Notes under the pieces: generated by a model | Told to the model about the DNA's origin: nothing | Seen by the model: the letters and a program-made list of their open reading frames with translations, nothing else | The model's database searches: none | Assembly: GCF_025698545.1 (NCBI RefSeq) | Contig: NC_068576.1 | Location: 1,681,501 to 1,745,500, forward strand | Source: Gossypium raimondii | Taxonomy: Eukaryota; Streptophyta; Magnoliopsida; Malvales; Malvaceae | Reading direction: 5' to 3' | DNA: 64,000 bases | Program-made: the position numbers and the translations under genes | Shown: positions 1 to 10,289 of the stretch, piece after piece | Numbering within the stretch: the stretch's first letter is position 1 | How the letters are laid out: each line of letters begins with the position of its first letter

Positions 1-400
1 TGCCGTCCACTTCCATTTAACTAACGGTTTAATTTCCTAATAAGTCCCTTAACTATGATTTACTTTACGATTTAATTATAATTCAACTTTTGACTCTTGC
101 TAAATTTTAGCACTAATTCGATAAAATTTCTTAACCAAAGTTTGATTCAGATCTAATTTAAATTGTAAATATTTAATAAAAATATTTACAAGTTCGATTT
201 ATGGAAAACAAGGTTCCGATACCTTAATTTTCAAAACTATCGACTTTAGAACCGATACAGTTGTACCTTATATAACTTTACAAATAATTAATTTTATTAA
301 ACCAAATCTCAATAATACTGTAATACTTTTGTAAATATTAATAAATAATATTCACTAATTCTATCAGACCGTTTCCGACTCCACTGACTTTCGAGTCGTT
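1..400 (+). repeat. Gypsy-type LTR 3' end, copy 1 (cut by window edge)
   Basis: AT-rich sequence ending in GAGTCGTTACA near position 400. It is recognisably the same repeat as 6005-6408, in the same orientation: both share an 'ACCAAA(G/C)TTT' stretch, a 'GTAAATATT' stretch, a 'TTTATGGAAA' stretch and a 'CCACTG(A)' segment before the terminal CGTTACA. The 5' part lies outside the window. Known: many plant Ty3/Gypsy LTRs end in ..GTTACA. No primer-binding site follows, so this is a fragment or decayed solo LTR rather than the start of an intact element. Confidence 0.5.
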
Positions 401-1242
401 ACATAACTTTTTGCCAAATCCTCCCTCAATTTCCTTCCACTTTCCCCTACATGTTTTCCATCTTGCAATGTTGTTGGAATATTGGCAAAGATACCCTTCC
501 ATGGATGAACAAACATGCACATCAAGAAATAAACAAAGACACATCTTTTAAGTTTGTAAACAACTAGAAAGTATGTGCTGCTATGATGCACTAAGTGCGC
601 CAAATGGATTCCGTAGCATCTCAAAATTTGCCACCCATAAGAGCACGAATCCATGACCACTCACTAAAGATAGTCCTTATTTACAACACAAGTACCTAAC
701 TCAAAGTCTAATAATTCCATGGGAAACTTTAGCAAGTAAAACCCTATATTAAAAATTAAAGCATTAACAGATTTCAGAAGGTCACTCTTCTAAAGAAAGT
801 GAAGTGTTTTATTATAATAAAAGCAAAGCATAAAAGAAACTTTTGAAACCATTTCTAGGCCTCAGTTTCTTAGAAACACATCTTCAGCAAATAAATCATA
901 TACAGGCTGAGCATGGTAAAGAAAATGAAGCAGGTACAAACTTAAATTCAATTGTCTTTTCATTAACAAGCATTGAACAGCCAAATTAAGTAAACTAGAG
1001 GACTTTTCAATGAACAGAGCAAATATATACAAGAGGTTAAACTTACATTAGTGTCATACTTCATGTTATTAAAGTGGATTACGCATGTAGAATTTTAAAT
1101 AAATTAAAAATGTCTAATTATTGGTTTGATATAAAAAGCTTTCATTCAGTGAATATGTGGTTTTCGATTGTCCATTAATATAATAGAAATATTAAACAGA
1201 AACGTCAGTGTTCATAAAAATAATAATAGGAATGATGCGTCA
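401..1242. other. Intergenic, no gene seen
   Basis: Unique-looking AT-rich sequence with only short chance reading frames. I see no coding bias, RNA gene or recognisable repeat. Confidence 0.5.
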
Positions 1243-1415
1243 AAGCCAAACAGAGCAAGAAACACACACATATCATGCATTGACGTTTTCCATTTCGTTT
1301 TCCTTCACTTTCTCATTGAAGCCAAACAGAGTAAGCACATATATATCATGTATCGACATCTTCCTTTTCCTTCATTTCCTCGTTAAAGCCAAACAGAGTA
1401 AACACACATACACAC
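1243..1415 (+). repeat. Tandem repeat, about 70-76 bp unit, 2.4 copies
   Basis: The phrase AAGCCAAACAGAG begins at 1243, 1319 and 1386. Each time it is followed by CA-rich text (ACACACATA / ATATATATCATG), then a pyrimidine-rich stretch with 'TTCCTTCA' and 'TTTC'. Spacing is 76 then 67 bp. The open frames across it only reflect the repeat. Function unknown. Confidence 0.7.
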
Positions 1416-1687
1416 ATATAGAATACCTTATAAAGACGAAGATTCATAGTGGAAACTTTGGTAGGAAGCTTGAAAACAGATCACCGTCGTCGCAAAAACA
1501 CCGCCGTGGAACACTGAAAACCTTGAAAAATCTAGGGATACAACAAAAAACAAAGTAATGAAAATCTTTTCTTTTTTTTAACAGCGAAAAAATTATCTGC
1601 ACTGTGCTTGCCAGACCTTTCATATGCCAATATGCGTTCGTATATATATATATATAAATGATGTTGGTGTTTTAATTTCCCCTGGGT

Positions 1688-1798
1688 CAGACGGCTTCGC
1701 GAGAGTATGTTAAAACACTGCTAACTGAAAATACGTCATTGCTGATCGACCCATCAAACCATCTATTTGCAGTGTTAACAAACTCCTGTGACTCCTGC
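1688..1798 (-). pseudogene. Orphan 3'-terminal exon candidate
   Basis: On the minus strand a good acceptor (TTTTACATGCAG) is followed by 36 codons and a TGA. The peptide runs ESQEFVNTANRWFDGSISND and then VFSVSSVLTYSREAV. It has high-complexity, protein-like composition, unlike the surrounding frames. Upstream on this strand (higher coordinates) the sequence turns into LTR-like material at 1904, and no earlier exon was found. This could be the last exon of a gene cut off by a retroelement, or chance. I do not recognise the family. Confidence 0.25.
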
Positions 1799-1903
1799 AT
1801 GTAAAAGAAATAGCACAAATAGTAAGAGAATATACATGTACGTGTAATTAATTTAAGCCTAAAATAAGTCTTCAAATCAAAACTTGAGTTACGCTATACA
1901 TAA

Positions 1904-2160
1904 TGTAACACGCTAAACTCGACCCGATTGTTGAGCCTGAACTACAGTGTATTACAATCGTTGTTGAAGCGATTGTGAATAATTCACCACTAAATTATAC
2001 AATTAATTTAACTAAATCAAACGAATATATATTCCTCAATTATACTTATATAATTAGGAGTTTCATTTACATGCATCTAAGAACATACAAACTATCAACC
2101 AACTAGACTATAAAGATCAAAGTCTGATCGTAAAATTATTTAATAACGTGGAATCCAATC
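1904..2160. repeat. LTR-end-like fragment
   Basis: Begins TGTAACACGCTAAACTCGAC and continues with text of the 'CCCGA.TGTTGAGCC..ACTACAGT.TATTACAATCGTTGTTG' kind. This resembles the terminal segment of Gypsy LTRs I associate with cotton. The right limit is approximate, and no partner LTR or coding remnant is visible. Confidence 0.4.
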
Positions 2161-2540
2161 TACTAAGTACATGCCAACATAATTAAGGATGGAACAACTA
2201 AACATTCATGTAAACTCGCAACCAATGAGATATCAAGTAGAAAATATAGACCTTAAGGGCTTACCCGAATTCTCTCCAAATCATACCCATCTTCAAGCAA
2301 GCTCCTTTCCCTCACAATCTGTCTCCTCTTCTCCTCTCCTATTCGTAACTATCCTTCATGAGAGGTTCTTCCCAAAAACAACGAAAACAACCAAGGGTTC
2401 TTTCCTGCAATTTTTTTTTCCTTTCCAAACGGCGGAGAGAAAAAGAAAGAAAGTGGAAGTTGTAACTTTTATTATGTTTTAATATATAATATTAATTAAT
2501 TAATTAATTAAAATTTGAATATCTTTTTCAACTAAAATCA
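2161..2540. other. Intergenic, no gene seen
   Basis: Contains a 97-codon open frame (2189-2482, plus) of pyrimidine-rich composition with no recognisable domain, and a (TTAA)n stretch near 2490-2510. I treat the frame as chance. Confidence 0.4.
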
Positions 2541-3055
2541 GCTTTTTTTTTATCCAACTAACCTCAAAAAAAAAATATTTACAAAAATGATTCTATTTGA
2601 AAAATTATAACGGAAATAAACTAAAATCTATAGTTTCGGGCGACGCCGACCATCTCACCGCTGGCACTACCCTCCATAATCCCTAATCATGCCTTAATGA
2701 TTGCCCCGTCCACTAAAAAATGTTTTTTTTTGTGTTAGCACTGTAATGGCCAGCACCCATATATGTATTTTATTGAATTACCTTTGAAAAATATGAGTAT
2801 TTTATGATTTTCAAATATATATTTTTTAATAGGTGCCGGTGGCCGGCACCGATTCAAAATCTTAAAAAAAATTTGATTTTTTAGTGCCGGTGTTGAAGTG
2901 GCCGACATCGGTTCAAAATAAAAAAAATGGATTCAGGAGGAAAAGAACTTCACTTCAATTGTGTCAGTTGGCTTGAGAGAAGTCGGCGATGGCTAACTAC
3001 ATAATGAGTGAAGGCGGCGGCTAGGTCAATTGGAGAAGGAAAAAGAGAAGTAAAT
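2541..3055 (+). repeat. Left arm of a large inverted repeat
   Basis: Runs from the T-rich tract with ATCCAACTAACCT through GCCGACCATCTCACCG, AATCATGCCTTAATGATTGC, AATAGGTGCCGG and GAAGTGGCCGACATCGGTTC, to GTCGGCGATGGCTAACTACA. The same landmarks occur in the same order on the minus strand of 5405-5957, with many substitutions. The two copies face each other across about 2.3 kb. They are either the long terminal inverted repeats of one Mutator-like element or two opposed copies of one repeat. Confidence 0.7.
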
Positions 3056-3204
3056 AATAAAATATAAAAAAAAGATAAATTACACTAACAATCACTCAAC
3101 TTTAGGGGTAGATGACAAAACAACCACCCAAATTTCAATTCAGTCACTCAACTTTTTAAAATTAACAAATCAGTCACCCATTAACATATTTTCTGTCACA
3201 AGGT

Positions 3205-3620
3205 TAATGGATGATTGGGTTTTACTTTTTTTCTTCCTTGTGTTTTTCTTCTTTTTCTTCTCATCTTTCTCTTCATCTTCTTCTCCTTCAACCTCTTTTT
3301 CCTTATGCTTCTTTTCTTTTTCATCTTCTTCTTCTTCTCTTTATCTTCTTTTACCACCTCTGTATCCTCGTGTTTTCCTTCTCTCTTTATCTCCACCTCC
3401 TTGTCTTTTTTCTTCTTTTTTTTCTCTGTGTTCTCATCATCTTCTTCATCTTTGTGCATCTTCTCATTTTCTCTTCTTTATTCTTCATTTCTCCAATTTC
3501 ACTATCCTCTGTTTTTCCTTAACCTTCTCTTTTGTTTCTCTCCCTTATCCTCCTTATGCTTCGGCTTTTCCTTCTCCACTATTTTTCCTCCTTATGTTTC
3601 ACTTTCCTTATGCTTCAACT
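3205..3620. repeat. CTT-rich / GAA-rich low-complexity tract
   Basis: The plus strand is almost pure pyrimidine (TTCTTC, TCTTTT) for about 400 bp. It yields artificial open frames in several phases, including a Lys/Glu-rich frame on the minus strand (3196-3459). It may derive from a captured K/E-rich coding segment, but composition alone cannot show that. I do not call a gene. Confidence 0.6.
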
Positions 3621-3960
3621 GAATGAGAAAATTGACAGTTCAAGCACATATAATAGCAGGAAAAATTGTGGTAGCATAAAAGGTTTCAATGATTAATCAA
3701 CACAAGTTTTTCCATAACGTTAGCATTTTCTTACTCCCTTTATCTGCAAAAAGATTTTGCTTGTTGCAGTTTGTAAAAATTGCATGCTGGAATTTCTTCT
3801 GTTTAAACAAAAAAAAATAAAAACTTCTAAGAAATATATGCTAAATTCAAAGAAAATGGTGCAAAGAAAATGAATCTTTACACCCAGATTTGTTTCTAAC
3901 TTTCTTCAAGCAAAAACAACCCATGAATGCAATTAACCTTTTTCCAAGAAGAAGGTTAAT

Positions 3961-4209
3961 ATAGACCAGACATGGCACATTGGCTAGTGAGAGGGATTAG
4001 ATCGAGTCAATAGGCGATGAACTTGTCGTTGAGGACAGAAGAGTTAACTTCAATTTCGACGAGGTCAATGGCTATGGTGGGAACCTCGACAATCATGATG
4101 CGGTGGAGGGTGTTGGCCATGAAGATGTCGGTGTCGTGGAAGCGTAGTCGTCGTCTTTGACTTCCCGAATTTCAACCCCTAGGAATCGCTGGTACGAAGA
4201 TCCTTCCAT
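3961..4209 (-). pseudogene. Captured RPB3 (RNA polymerase II subunit 3) 5' fragment
   Basis: From an ATG at 4207-4209 the minus strand encodes a start like MEGSSYQRFLGVEIREVKDD, then a short deletion with a frame change. It resumes in the next frame with HDTDIFMANTLHRIMIVEVP and TIAIDLVEIEVNSSVLNDKF, then IAY, a TGA stop, LDLIPLTS and about nine more residues. This matches the N-terminal part of eukaryotic RPB3/NRPB3 (dimerisation region with the conserved VAIDLVEIEVNSSVLNDEFI block). The real protein is about 320 residues, so less than a third is here. Stop, frameshift and truncation make it non-functional. It lies wholly inside the MULE-like element at 3074-4454, hence a Pack-MULE capture. 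The family match is from memory; a protein search would settle it. Confidence 0.85.
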
Positions 4210-4766
4210 TTTCGCTTCTTCTTCTTCTCCATTTTTTTCACTTCTTTTTCTACTGCCCAGTGCTCTTAAATGGGATTGTTTAAATGACAGCTAGCCCACT
4301 ATTAAATACCATATCACGTTTTCGTTACGTCTGTCACGAAAAATGGTTAAAAGAACTGATGTGTTAATTTTCAAAAGTTAAGTAACTAAAGTGAAACATG
4401 AATGATTATTTTATCAGCTACCTAAAAATTGAATGACTGTTGCTGTAATTTACCTAATAGAAAATAAAAATAAAACCAAAACTCATCTGTGACCGTTATT
4501 GAGGAGAGAGAAGACATGAGATGAAAGTTCAAAAAAAGAGAAAATCTCTTACAATTACCAATGAAATAACAAGTTTTAACATTAATGACCCACCAAACAA
4601 TTTTTATATTTAAGTAATTTTTTTAAAATTTTTTTATTAGAACTCGGTATTCTTTATTAAATAATTCATATTTAACATTCAATTAAATATTTTTTAAAAA
4701 TAAAAAAAAAATCATTCAATACATTTTAAACCCCTTAGCATTTAAACCTAGATGTTAGCTCCCTTC

Positions 4767-5188
4767 TAGAGGTGCTCATGGGCCGGGCGGCCTGGCCCAG
4801 CCCGACGACCCGCCCAAAATATAGGAGGGTTTGGGTAAAATATAGGCCGAAATATGGGCTTGGGCAAAAAATGAGGCCTTTAGAAAATCAGGCTGGGCTG
4901 ACACCACTTTTTGGCCGGGCCTACCCGATATAATAAATATATTTATTTTTTAATTTTTTTAATTTTAAAATACTTTTTTTAATTATTTTTTAATTTTAAA
5001 ATATTTTTAAAATACTTTTTTAATTTTTAAAATAAATTTTTGGTATTTATTAAAAAATGGGCGGTAGGCCTTTATGATTTTTCCTGCCAGGCCTGGGCAA
5101 AATTTTAAGCCCATATTTCGGGCTGGACCCAGGCCTAGGACTCGGGCCAAAATTTTTATGGGCCCGGCCCGGCCCATGAGCACATTTA
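4767..5188. mobile_element. hAT-type MITE, palindromic and GC-rich at both ends
   Basis: Terminal inverted repeats read TAGAGGTGCTCATGGGCCGG on the left and TAAATGTGCTCATGGGCCGG on the reverse-complemented right end. Long imperfect pairing continues inward (GGCCGGGC, CCCGAAATATGGGCTT, AGGCC). The centre is A/T-rich. The 8 bp outside each end are CTCCCTTC (4759-4766) and CTCCCCTC (5189-5196), 7 of 8 identical, as expected for a hAT target duplication. No transposase is present. The ends and target duplication make this a confident call. Confidence 0.75.
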
Positions 5189-5404
5189 CTCCCCTCTCTA
5201 ATTCCAAATTGATTTATTTTAATTAATATCTCATATTTAAAAGGATGCTTGTAGGTATGATATCATTAATTTTAATTTTTAATTATTTTAATTTCATTGG
5301 TAACTGTAAGAGATTTTATCTTTTCTTGAACTTTCATCTCATATCTTCTCTCTCCTCAATAATGGTCACAGTTGGGCTTTGGTTTCATTTTTATTTTTCA
5401 TTTT

Positions 5405-5957
5405 TCATTCTTTACTCCTATTTTTTCTTCTCTATTTATCCTAGTCGCCTTCACTCCACTATGTAGTCAGTCATCGCCGACGTCCCTCAAGTCAATTGAC
5501 ACAATCGAAGTGTAGCTCTCTTCCTTCTCAATCCACCTTTTTATTATTATTTTGAATCGGTGTCGGCCACTTCAACATTGACACCACAAAATAAAAAATT
5601 ATTTTCTTTAATTTTGAACCGATATTGGCCACTTCAACGTCGGCACCTATTAAAATATTATTTTTTCTTTTTAAATCGTAGAATACATATATTTTTTAAA
5701 GGTATTTCAAAAAAATACATACATGTGCCGATTATTACAGTGTCGACACAAAAAAATCATCTTTTATTGAATGGGGCAATTGTTAATGGGGCAATTGTTA
5801 AGGCATGATTAGGGGACTGTGGAGGGTGGTGTCGGCGGTGAGATGGCCGACACCATCTGGCACTGTAGATTTTAGGTTATTTCCATCATAGTTTTTCGAA
5901 TAGGGTAATTTTGTAATTATTTATTTATTTTAGGTTAGTTGGGTAAAAAAGCCCCTA
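5405..5957 (-). repeat. Right arm of the large inverted repeat
   Basis: Reverse-complement counterpart of 2541-3055. Landmarks on the plus strand in reverse order are GTCAGTCATCGCCGACGTCC, TTGAATCGGTGTCGGCCACT, AATTGTTAAGGCATGATTAG, GGTGAGATGGCCGACACCAT and TTTTAGGTTAGTTGGGTAAA. It carries an extra internal duplication: GAATCGGTGTCGGCCACTTC and a diverged GAACCGATATTGGCCACTTC about 60 bp apart, and ATGGGGCAATTGTTA twice near 5770-5800. Confidence 0.65.
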
Positions 5958-6004
5958 AAATCTCATACCAACCCTCCACTATTATAAAAAGATGGCTAAT
6001 TGCC

Positions 6005-6408
6005 ACTTTAAGCCTTGAACCATTATTATATAAGCCTTTTAGTTAATAAAAAAATCAATAGCAATCAACTTTTGCATTTTTTTTACGATTTAGTCCTTGT
6101 ATCTTAATTAGCTATTCAAATGACAAAATTAATGGACCAAACTTTAATTAATCTTTTTACTAACTTTGTAAATATTATTTATGGAAACGGGGTCTCAAAA
6201 TCGTAATTTCCAACTCCACTAACTTTAGAATCATTACACTTGTACCTTAATTTACTATCAATTAAGCAAAATTACTAAACCAAACTTTAATATATTTCCA
6301 TAATAGTCTCATAAATATTAAAAATTAATATCTATTAACACAATTTACGAAAATGTCATTTCAGAACCATAATTTCTGATACCACTGGAAACCGGGTCGT
6401 TACATATC
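6005..6408 (+). repeat. Gypsy-type LTR 3' end, copy 2
   Basis: Ends GAAACCGGGTCGTTACA at about 6408 and matches 1-400 over most of its length, same strand. No tRNA primer site follows. Copies 1 and 2 flank the 5.6-kb nested-repeat block but are too diverged and lack internal retroelement signals, so I do not join them into one element. Confidence 0.5.
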
Positions 6409-7856
6409 AAGCCCTAGTCTCTGCAACCAAAAAATAAATACCTTGTCTACAATAACATATTTTCCAACGAAACTAAGAAGCTTCAGAATTATAAAACTTG
6501 CACTAATCATCCACGCCGAAAACATTAAAGCTTTAGAATTATAAAACTTCCTTAAGTACCTTAACCAACATTAAAGCATCGAAAACATCTTGTTCGAGAG
6601 ATGAAGCTCTAATCATCCACGCCGCAAAATAAATTAAAATAAACAAAGATGTTAGCTTTCAATATTATACCATTGGACTTGAAAAGTTTAAAAATGTTTT
6701 TTAATGAATATATGTTTGTAGGAAGCACTACACTTGAGGAGACGTTTGATTTGAGGAGCTGAGAAGGAAGCGAGGTCCATGCCCCAACAGACGGCATGAC
6801 GAGCCTCGCACTTCTTTTGGTTGTAGCTCTTCTTTACATCAGGTTTCGAGTTGTCGTTGATTTCGTTTTCTCAGAGATCAGATGGAGATGGGGCATTGGG
6901 TAATCTGGTTCCAAGTGGGCAGAGATGAGCATTTCGATGGGAGGAAGTTTTTGATGGACGAAGAAAGATGAAGTGTAGAAGCAGGCCCAGAAAAAGAAAA
7001 AGAAATAGAAAAATAAGAAAAAGGAAAGAGGAAGGAAAATAAAAAGAAAAAAAATGAGGCATAATAGGATGGCATGTGGCGGCGTGCGATTGGTCAGTGC
7101 TACCACATTAGCAAAAAATTAACGTCACTATTCTTAAGTACCAATATAATGAACGGAAAAAAAGTTTGGGTACTAATTTGGGACAAAAAAAATTCATAAA
7201 TATCAATCTGGAAGAAGTGGATAAGTTTGGATACCAATTATATATTCAATCCTATGAATAATATTAAAAAAAATTTGGTGTGAAAATAATATAATAATAT
7301 ATAATATATACAACACCAGTGCTTGAAAAACGCAGTAAATACAAGATTCTAAAACAATCAAGATTTGTAGCCTTATTCCTCTTACAATCAAAGGAAAAAA
7401 CAATCAAGATGCACCAAGAAATCTATGTGCTTCTATTCTCTCTCAAAACAATAACAAACAAAGGATGTAAAAGGAAGATGAAGAGGTCCCCCATCACATC
7501 ACTCTAGAGGGGATAACATTGCCACCACCTCTTCTTCTCCAGTGATGCATTCCAACATCAACACCCCCATTTTACGAGCCATAATATATAGGAAAAAGCT
7601 ATCAAACAAGAAGAGGCAAAAGAAGAAATCAAGACACTTTCCCAACACATTGGAGTATATTTGATATCTTATTATTTTATTGGTATTTAAAAATTTGTAA
7701 AATGTCATTCAAATAAGGAGTGAATAGGGTACACTTTTACGTCTTCAATTTTCTCTTAATTTTCACATCTTCGCTATTGTTGCTTTGTTATCCGAATATA
7801 GATCACTAAATAACCGCTATGGTAACTAATCTAAATGGGTCGATTTAACCAAAGCT
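6409..7856. other. Intergenic and 3' flank of the ANTH gene
   Basis: Contains short repeated phrases (CTAATCATCCACGCCG at about 6514 and 6611; TTAGAATTATAAAACTT twice). A purine-rich tract at 6960-7060 gives overlapping low-complexity frames on the minus strand. Transposon-like text lies at 7130-7240. The part nearest 7857 should hold the 3' untranslated region of the ANTH gene. No coding gene seen. Confidence 0.4.
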
Positions 7857-9703
7857 TCAATAACCATGCCATGGCGTGTACCCTGGGCTGTAAGGGTAAC
7901 TGTGTACTTTCGACATCGAACTATGCCCTCGCAATCCATCCCTCCTGTATTGATCCCACATCGCTTGCTCCTCCACCAAAAACCTCTGCTTCTTCTCTAT
8001 GTCTGACATTTGCACATACGAAGGCGGCTCCACCGTCAGAGACGCCGAGAACGGATCAACGACGGTGTTTCCTATGTTTTTAGATAATGGTGGTGCCGGT
8101 AAGGCAAGCATCGCCGGTCTTCCTGATGAACCAAACGCAAAGCTGCTAGTACTTCCACTGGCGGCATAACCCGATGAAGCCATGGCCGCCATGGTGTTGC
8201 CCTGTTGGTACATGCTGTCAAGCAATAATATGTCGAACCCACCACCGAGTGTCGCTCTTTGTTTGGTTAAGTTGCTCGCTGATTGAACCAAAGCTGATTC
8301 CCAATCAGCATCATCCATGAAAGCTTCCCATCCTGGACCCGATGACGGAGTACCAACGGCGGCTGGTGCATAACCATCAAACAACGCCAACGCCAATTTG
8401 TCTCCGTAATCTTGACTGGACATTGCGTCCTCTGCGAGGTCCAATAGATCACCCTTTGGTTCAACAACTAAAGCTTTCGAATTATCTACTTCCTCTTCTT
8501 TCTCAGGTTCTGGTTCTTCCTTTTCAACAGGCTCGGGTTCTGGCAACGATTTAACGGCGTTCATATCTTCTGCTTCCTCACATGAGTCTGTTTCTTTAAC
8601 GAATCCCGATTCATCACTAATTTTCTTCCCTTGTTCCAATGCAGATTTATCGCGGATAAATTCATCGATAAGGTCGAGCTTTTTCTGGGTGATTTTCTCG
8701 ATTTCGGGATAATCATAAGATCGTGCAATGCCGATGCTCTTGCACCATGAGTAGAAATTTTCGAGGTCATCGAACTGTTTTCTTTCGCGGCAGAATATAT
8801 TGTAGATTTTTATGGAATCAGAGATATCAAGCTCCATGAAACGATCGATTAAAACCCCTAATATTTCCGTTATGTCATAATATATTTGGAAACTTTCTTT
8901 AACTATTGCGTGAAGAGCCACGATGACCACCCTGTTGCCCTTTGCTGAACCTGTTTCAATTCAAAAAACAAAAGTTACCACTACGTACATATCATTACTT
9001 TTTAAGAAATGATAATGGTTGCCTCCTCGATTATGATGTGTATATATATAGGCAAACCTATTGGACGACAGCCTAAGAAGCGGTCGAGAAGCTGTTGCAA
9101 ATGCAACAACTTTGAAAACAAATGCTCGTTCTTCAACTCAGCAATAGGTATGGATCGGACAACAGAGGGGTCCTCGTTATCTTCATGATCTTCATCATTG
9201 TAACCATACATGCTTCGTCTTCCACCATACCTGCCTTCCATCATGTATTCAAGTCTTTCATCCAGGTACAACGCGTAAGTACGCACGAAGGCAGAGAAAT
9301 CCCAGGAATTGGATTGGGAAGTATCGCGGAAATCCGACATGTTGAGGATGCGAGTCCCGCGGCGAGTGGAGAAGAAAATCTCTTGTTCATAGGCAGGATC
9401 GCCTTCGGAGAGGAGGCGTTGGATAAGCATGAGGGTTTTGAGGGCGACGGTCCAGTTGCGGGTCTTGTTGAGGCGTTTGGAGAGGGTTTTGACACAGGCG
9501 CTGATGTGGGCACGCGAGTAGGAGGTTAAACTCAGGATTTCTTGAATGTGTCTTTCCTCTGCTGGGTATTCTTCGTGCCTTGTTGCCTTGACAATGGCCA
9601 CTTCGAGGTCGGAAACTGAGCTGCTGCTGCCCACTTTGGCCAGGCTTATGCTGGTTTGGTCTTTCACATGTCCGATGGCTCTTCTGATCTTGCTTGGGGC
9701 CAT
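7857..9703 (-). CDS. Putative clathrin assembly protein, ANTH/AP180 type
   Basis: Two coding exons, 9058-9703 and 7857-8950, join in phase 1 across a GT-AG intron (GATAG|GTTTGCC ... AAACAG|GTTCAGC) to give 579 residues. The start is the ATG at 9701-9703 (MAPSKIRRAIGHVKDQTSIS); the frame continues upstream, but MAPSKIRRA is the family start. Residues 1 to about 300 are the ANTH domain: VAIVKATRH near 35, the EILSLTSYSRAHISACVKTL block, NWTVALKTLMLIQRLLSEGD, then FYSWCKSIGIARSYDYPEI. ANTH domains bind PI(4,5)P2 and clathrin at the plasma membrane. The tail is acidic and low-complexity, with a DPF motif (514-516) of the AP-2-binding kind, and ends near YPYSPGYTPWHGY. Length and architecture match Arabidopsis At1g03050/At4g02650 (PICALM5 group, about 600 residues). 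Expected role: cargo adaptor in clathrin-mediated endocytosis. Complete; no defect seen. Confidence 0.93.
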
Positions 9704-10289
9704 GGGGAATTTCGTATTCCTTCCTGCTACAACAATTCTGGCATTAAGCAATGAATTATATGAAATGAATGCTGAGATAGAGAGAGAATCATGGAATGAA
9801 ATCCCACCTCGTTGGCTGTCGGACGTAAGAATATGAATGAAGGGTCAAATAAATCCCCCAACAACAATCGTTTTTATTACAAAACGATCGTTGAAGGGAG
9901 AATAAAGATTATTACAGAGAAGAAAGGAAGTAAGAGAAACGAGGAATATGTCTTTGAAGAATAGGGTCTCCTTTTTCTCCTGGGAAACTTTCCTCTCCCT
10001 TCTTTCACTATATCTTTCCCTTTCCTTTTTTCTTATTTGTTTTTAGGTTTAAATCAAACGTTAAAAGTCATATCTGTCAAACCAGCATTGCCATTTATTT
10101 CCTCTATTATAAGAAAAGCTTTCGATGGGAGATATTAAGCCACATGTTCATTCCTAATTGGCTAATGCGAACTATATTTTTGTTTCTTTTATAGAAAACG
10201 AGCCAATTGTGAGACCAAAATTAAGGTTTTTTTTTTCCTAAAATTCTAAAAATTACATTTTCTGATTTTGAAATGTAAAAATTGTGAGA
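9704..10289. promoter_or_regulatory. 5' flank of the ANTH gene
   Basis: Upstream (minus-strand) region of the clathrin assembly gene; the first 130 bp or so should be 5' untranslated. No single promoter motif is clear enough to name. The remainder is AT-rich with poly-T at about 10227-10237, which may also be the degraded A-tail of the adjacent LINE remnant. Confidence 0.35.

Larger units (their letters stand above)
3074..4454. mobile_element. Non-autonomous Mutator-like element (Pack-MULE)
   Basis: The left end (3074-3199, starting GATAAATTACACTAACAATC) and the reverse complement of the right end (4332-4454, starting GGTAAATTACAGCAACAGTC) are imperfect terminal inverted repeats of about 125 bp. 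Both share the CACTCAACTTTT/CATTCAATTTTT block, an AAAATTAACAAATCAGT-like block and a final GTCAC/GTGAC block. Long inverted repeats starting G(G)GTAAATTACA are typical of plant MULEs. No transposase is present. Inside are a strongly strand-biased pyrimidine tract (3205-3620) and a captured piece of a host gene (RPB3, 3961-4209). The element sits inside the larger inverted repeat 2541-5957. I could not define a target duplication in the A-rich flanks. Confidence 0.65.

Noticed and set aside
3207-3626. Open frames of 87-139 codons on both strands
   Set aside because: They lie in a near-pure pyrimidine/purine tract; overlapping frames in several phases are a composition artefact.
1-6408. One full LTR element bounded by the two similar LTR ends
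   Set aside because: No primer-binding site after the first copy, no coding domains between, and the copies are too diverged.
9122-9529. 135-codon frame on the plus strand
   Set aside because: Shadow of the ANTH-domain exon on the other strand.
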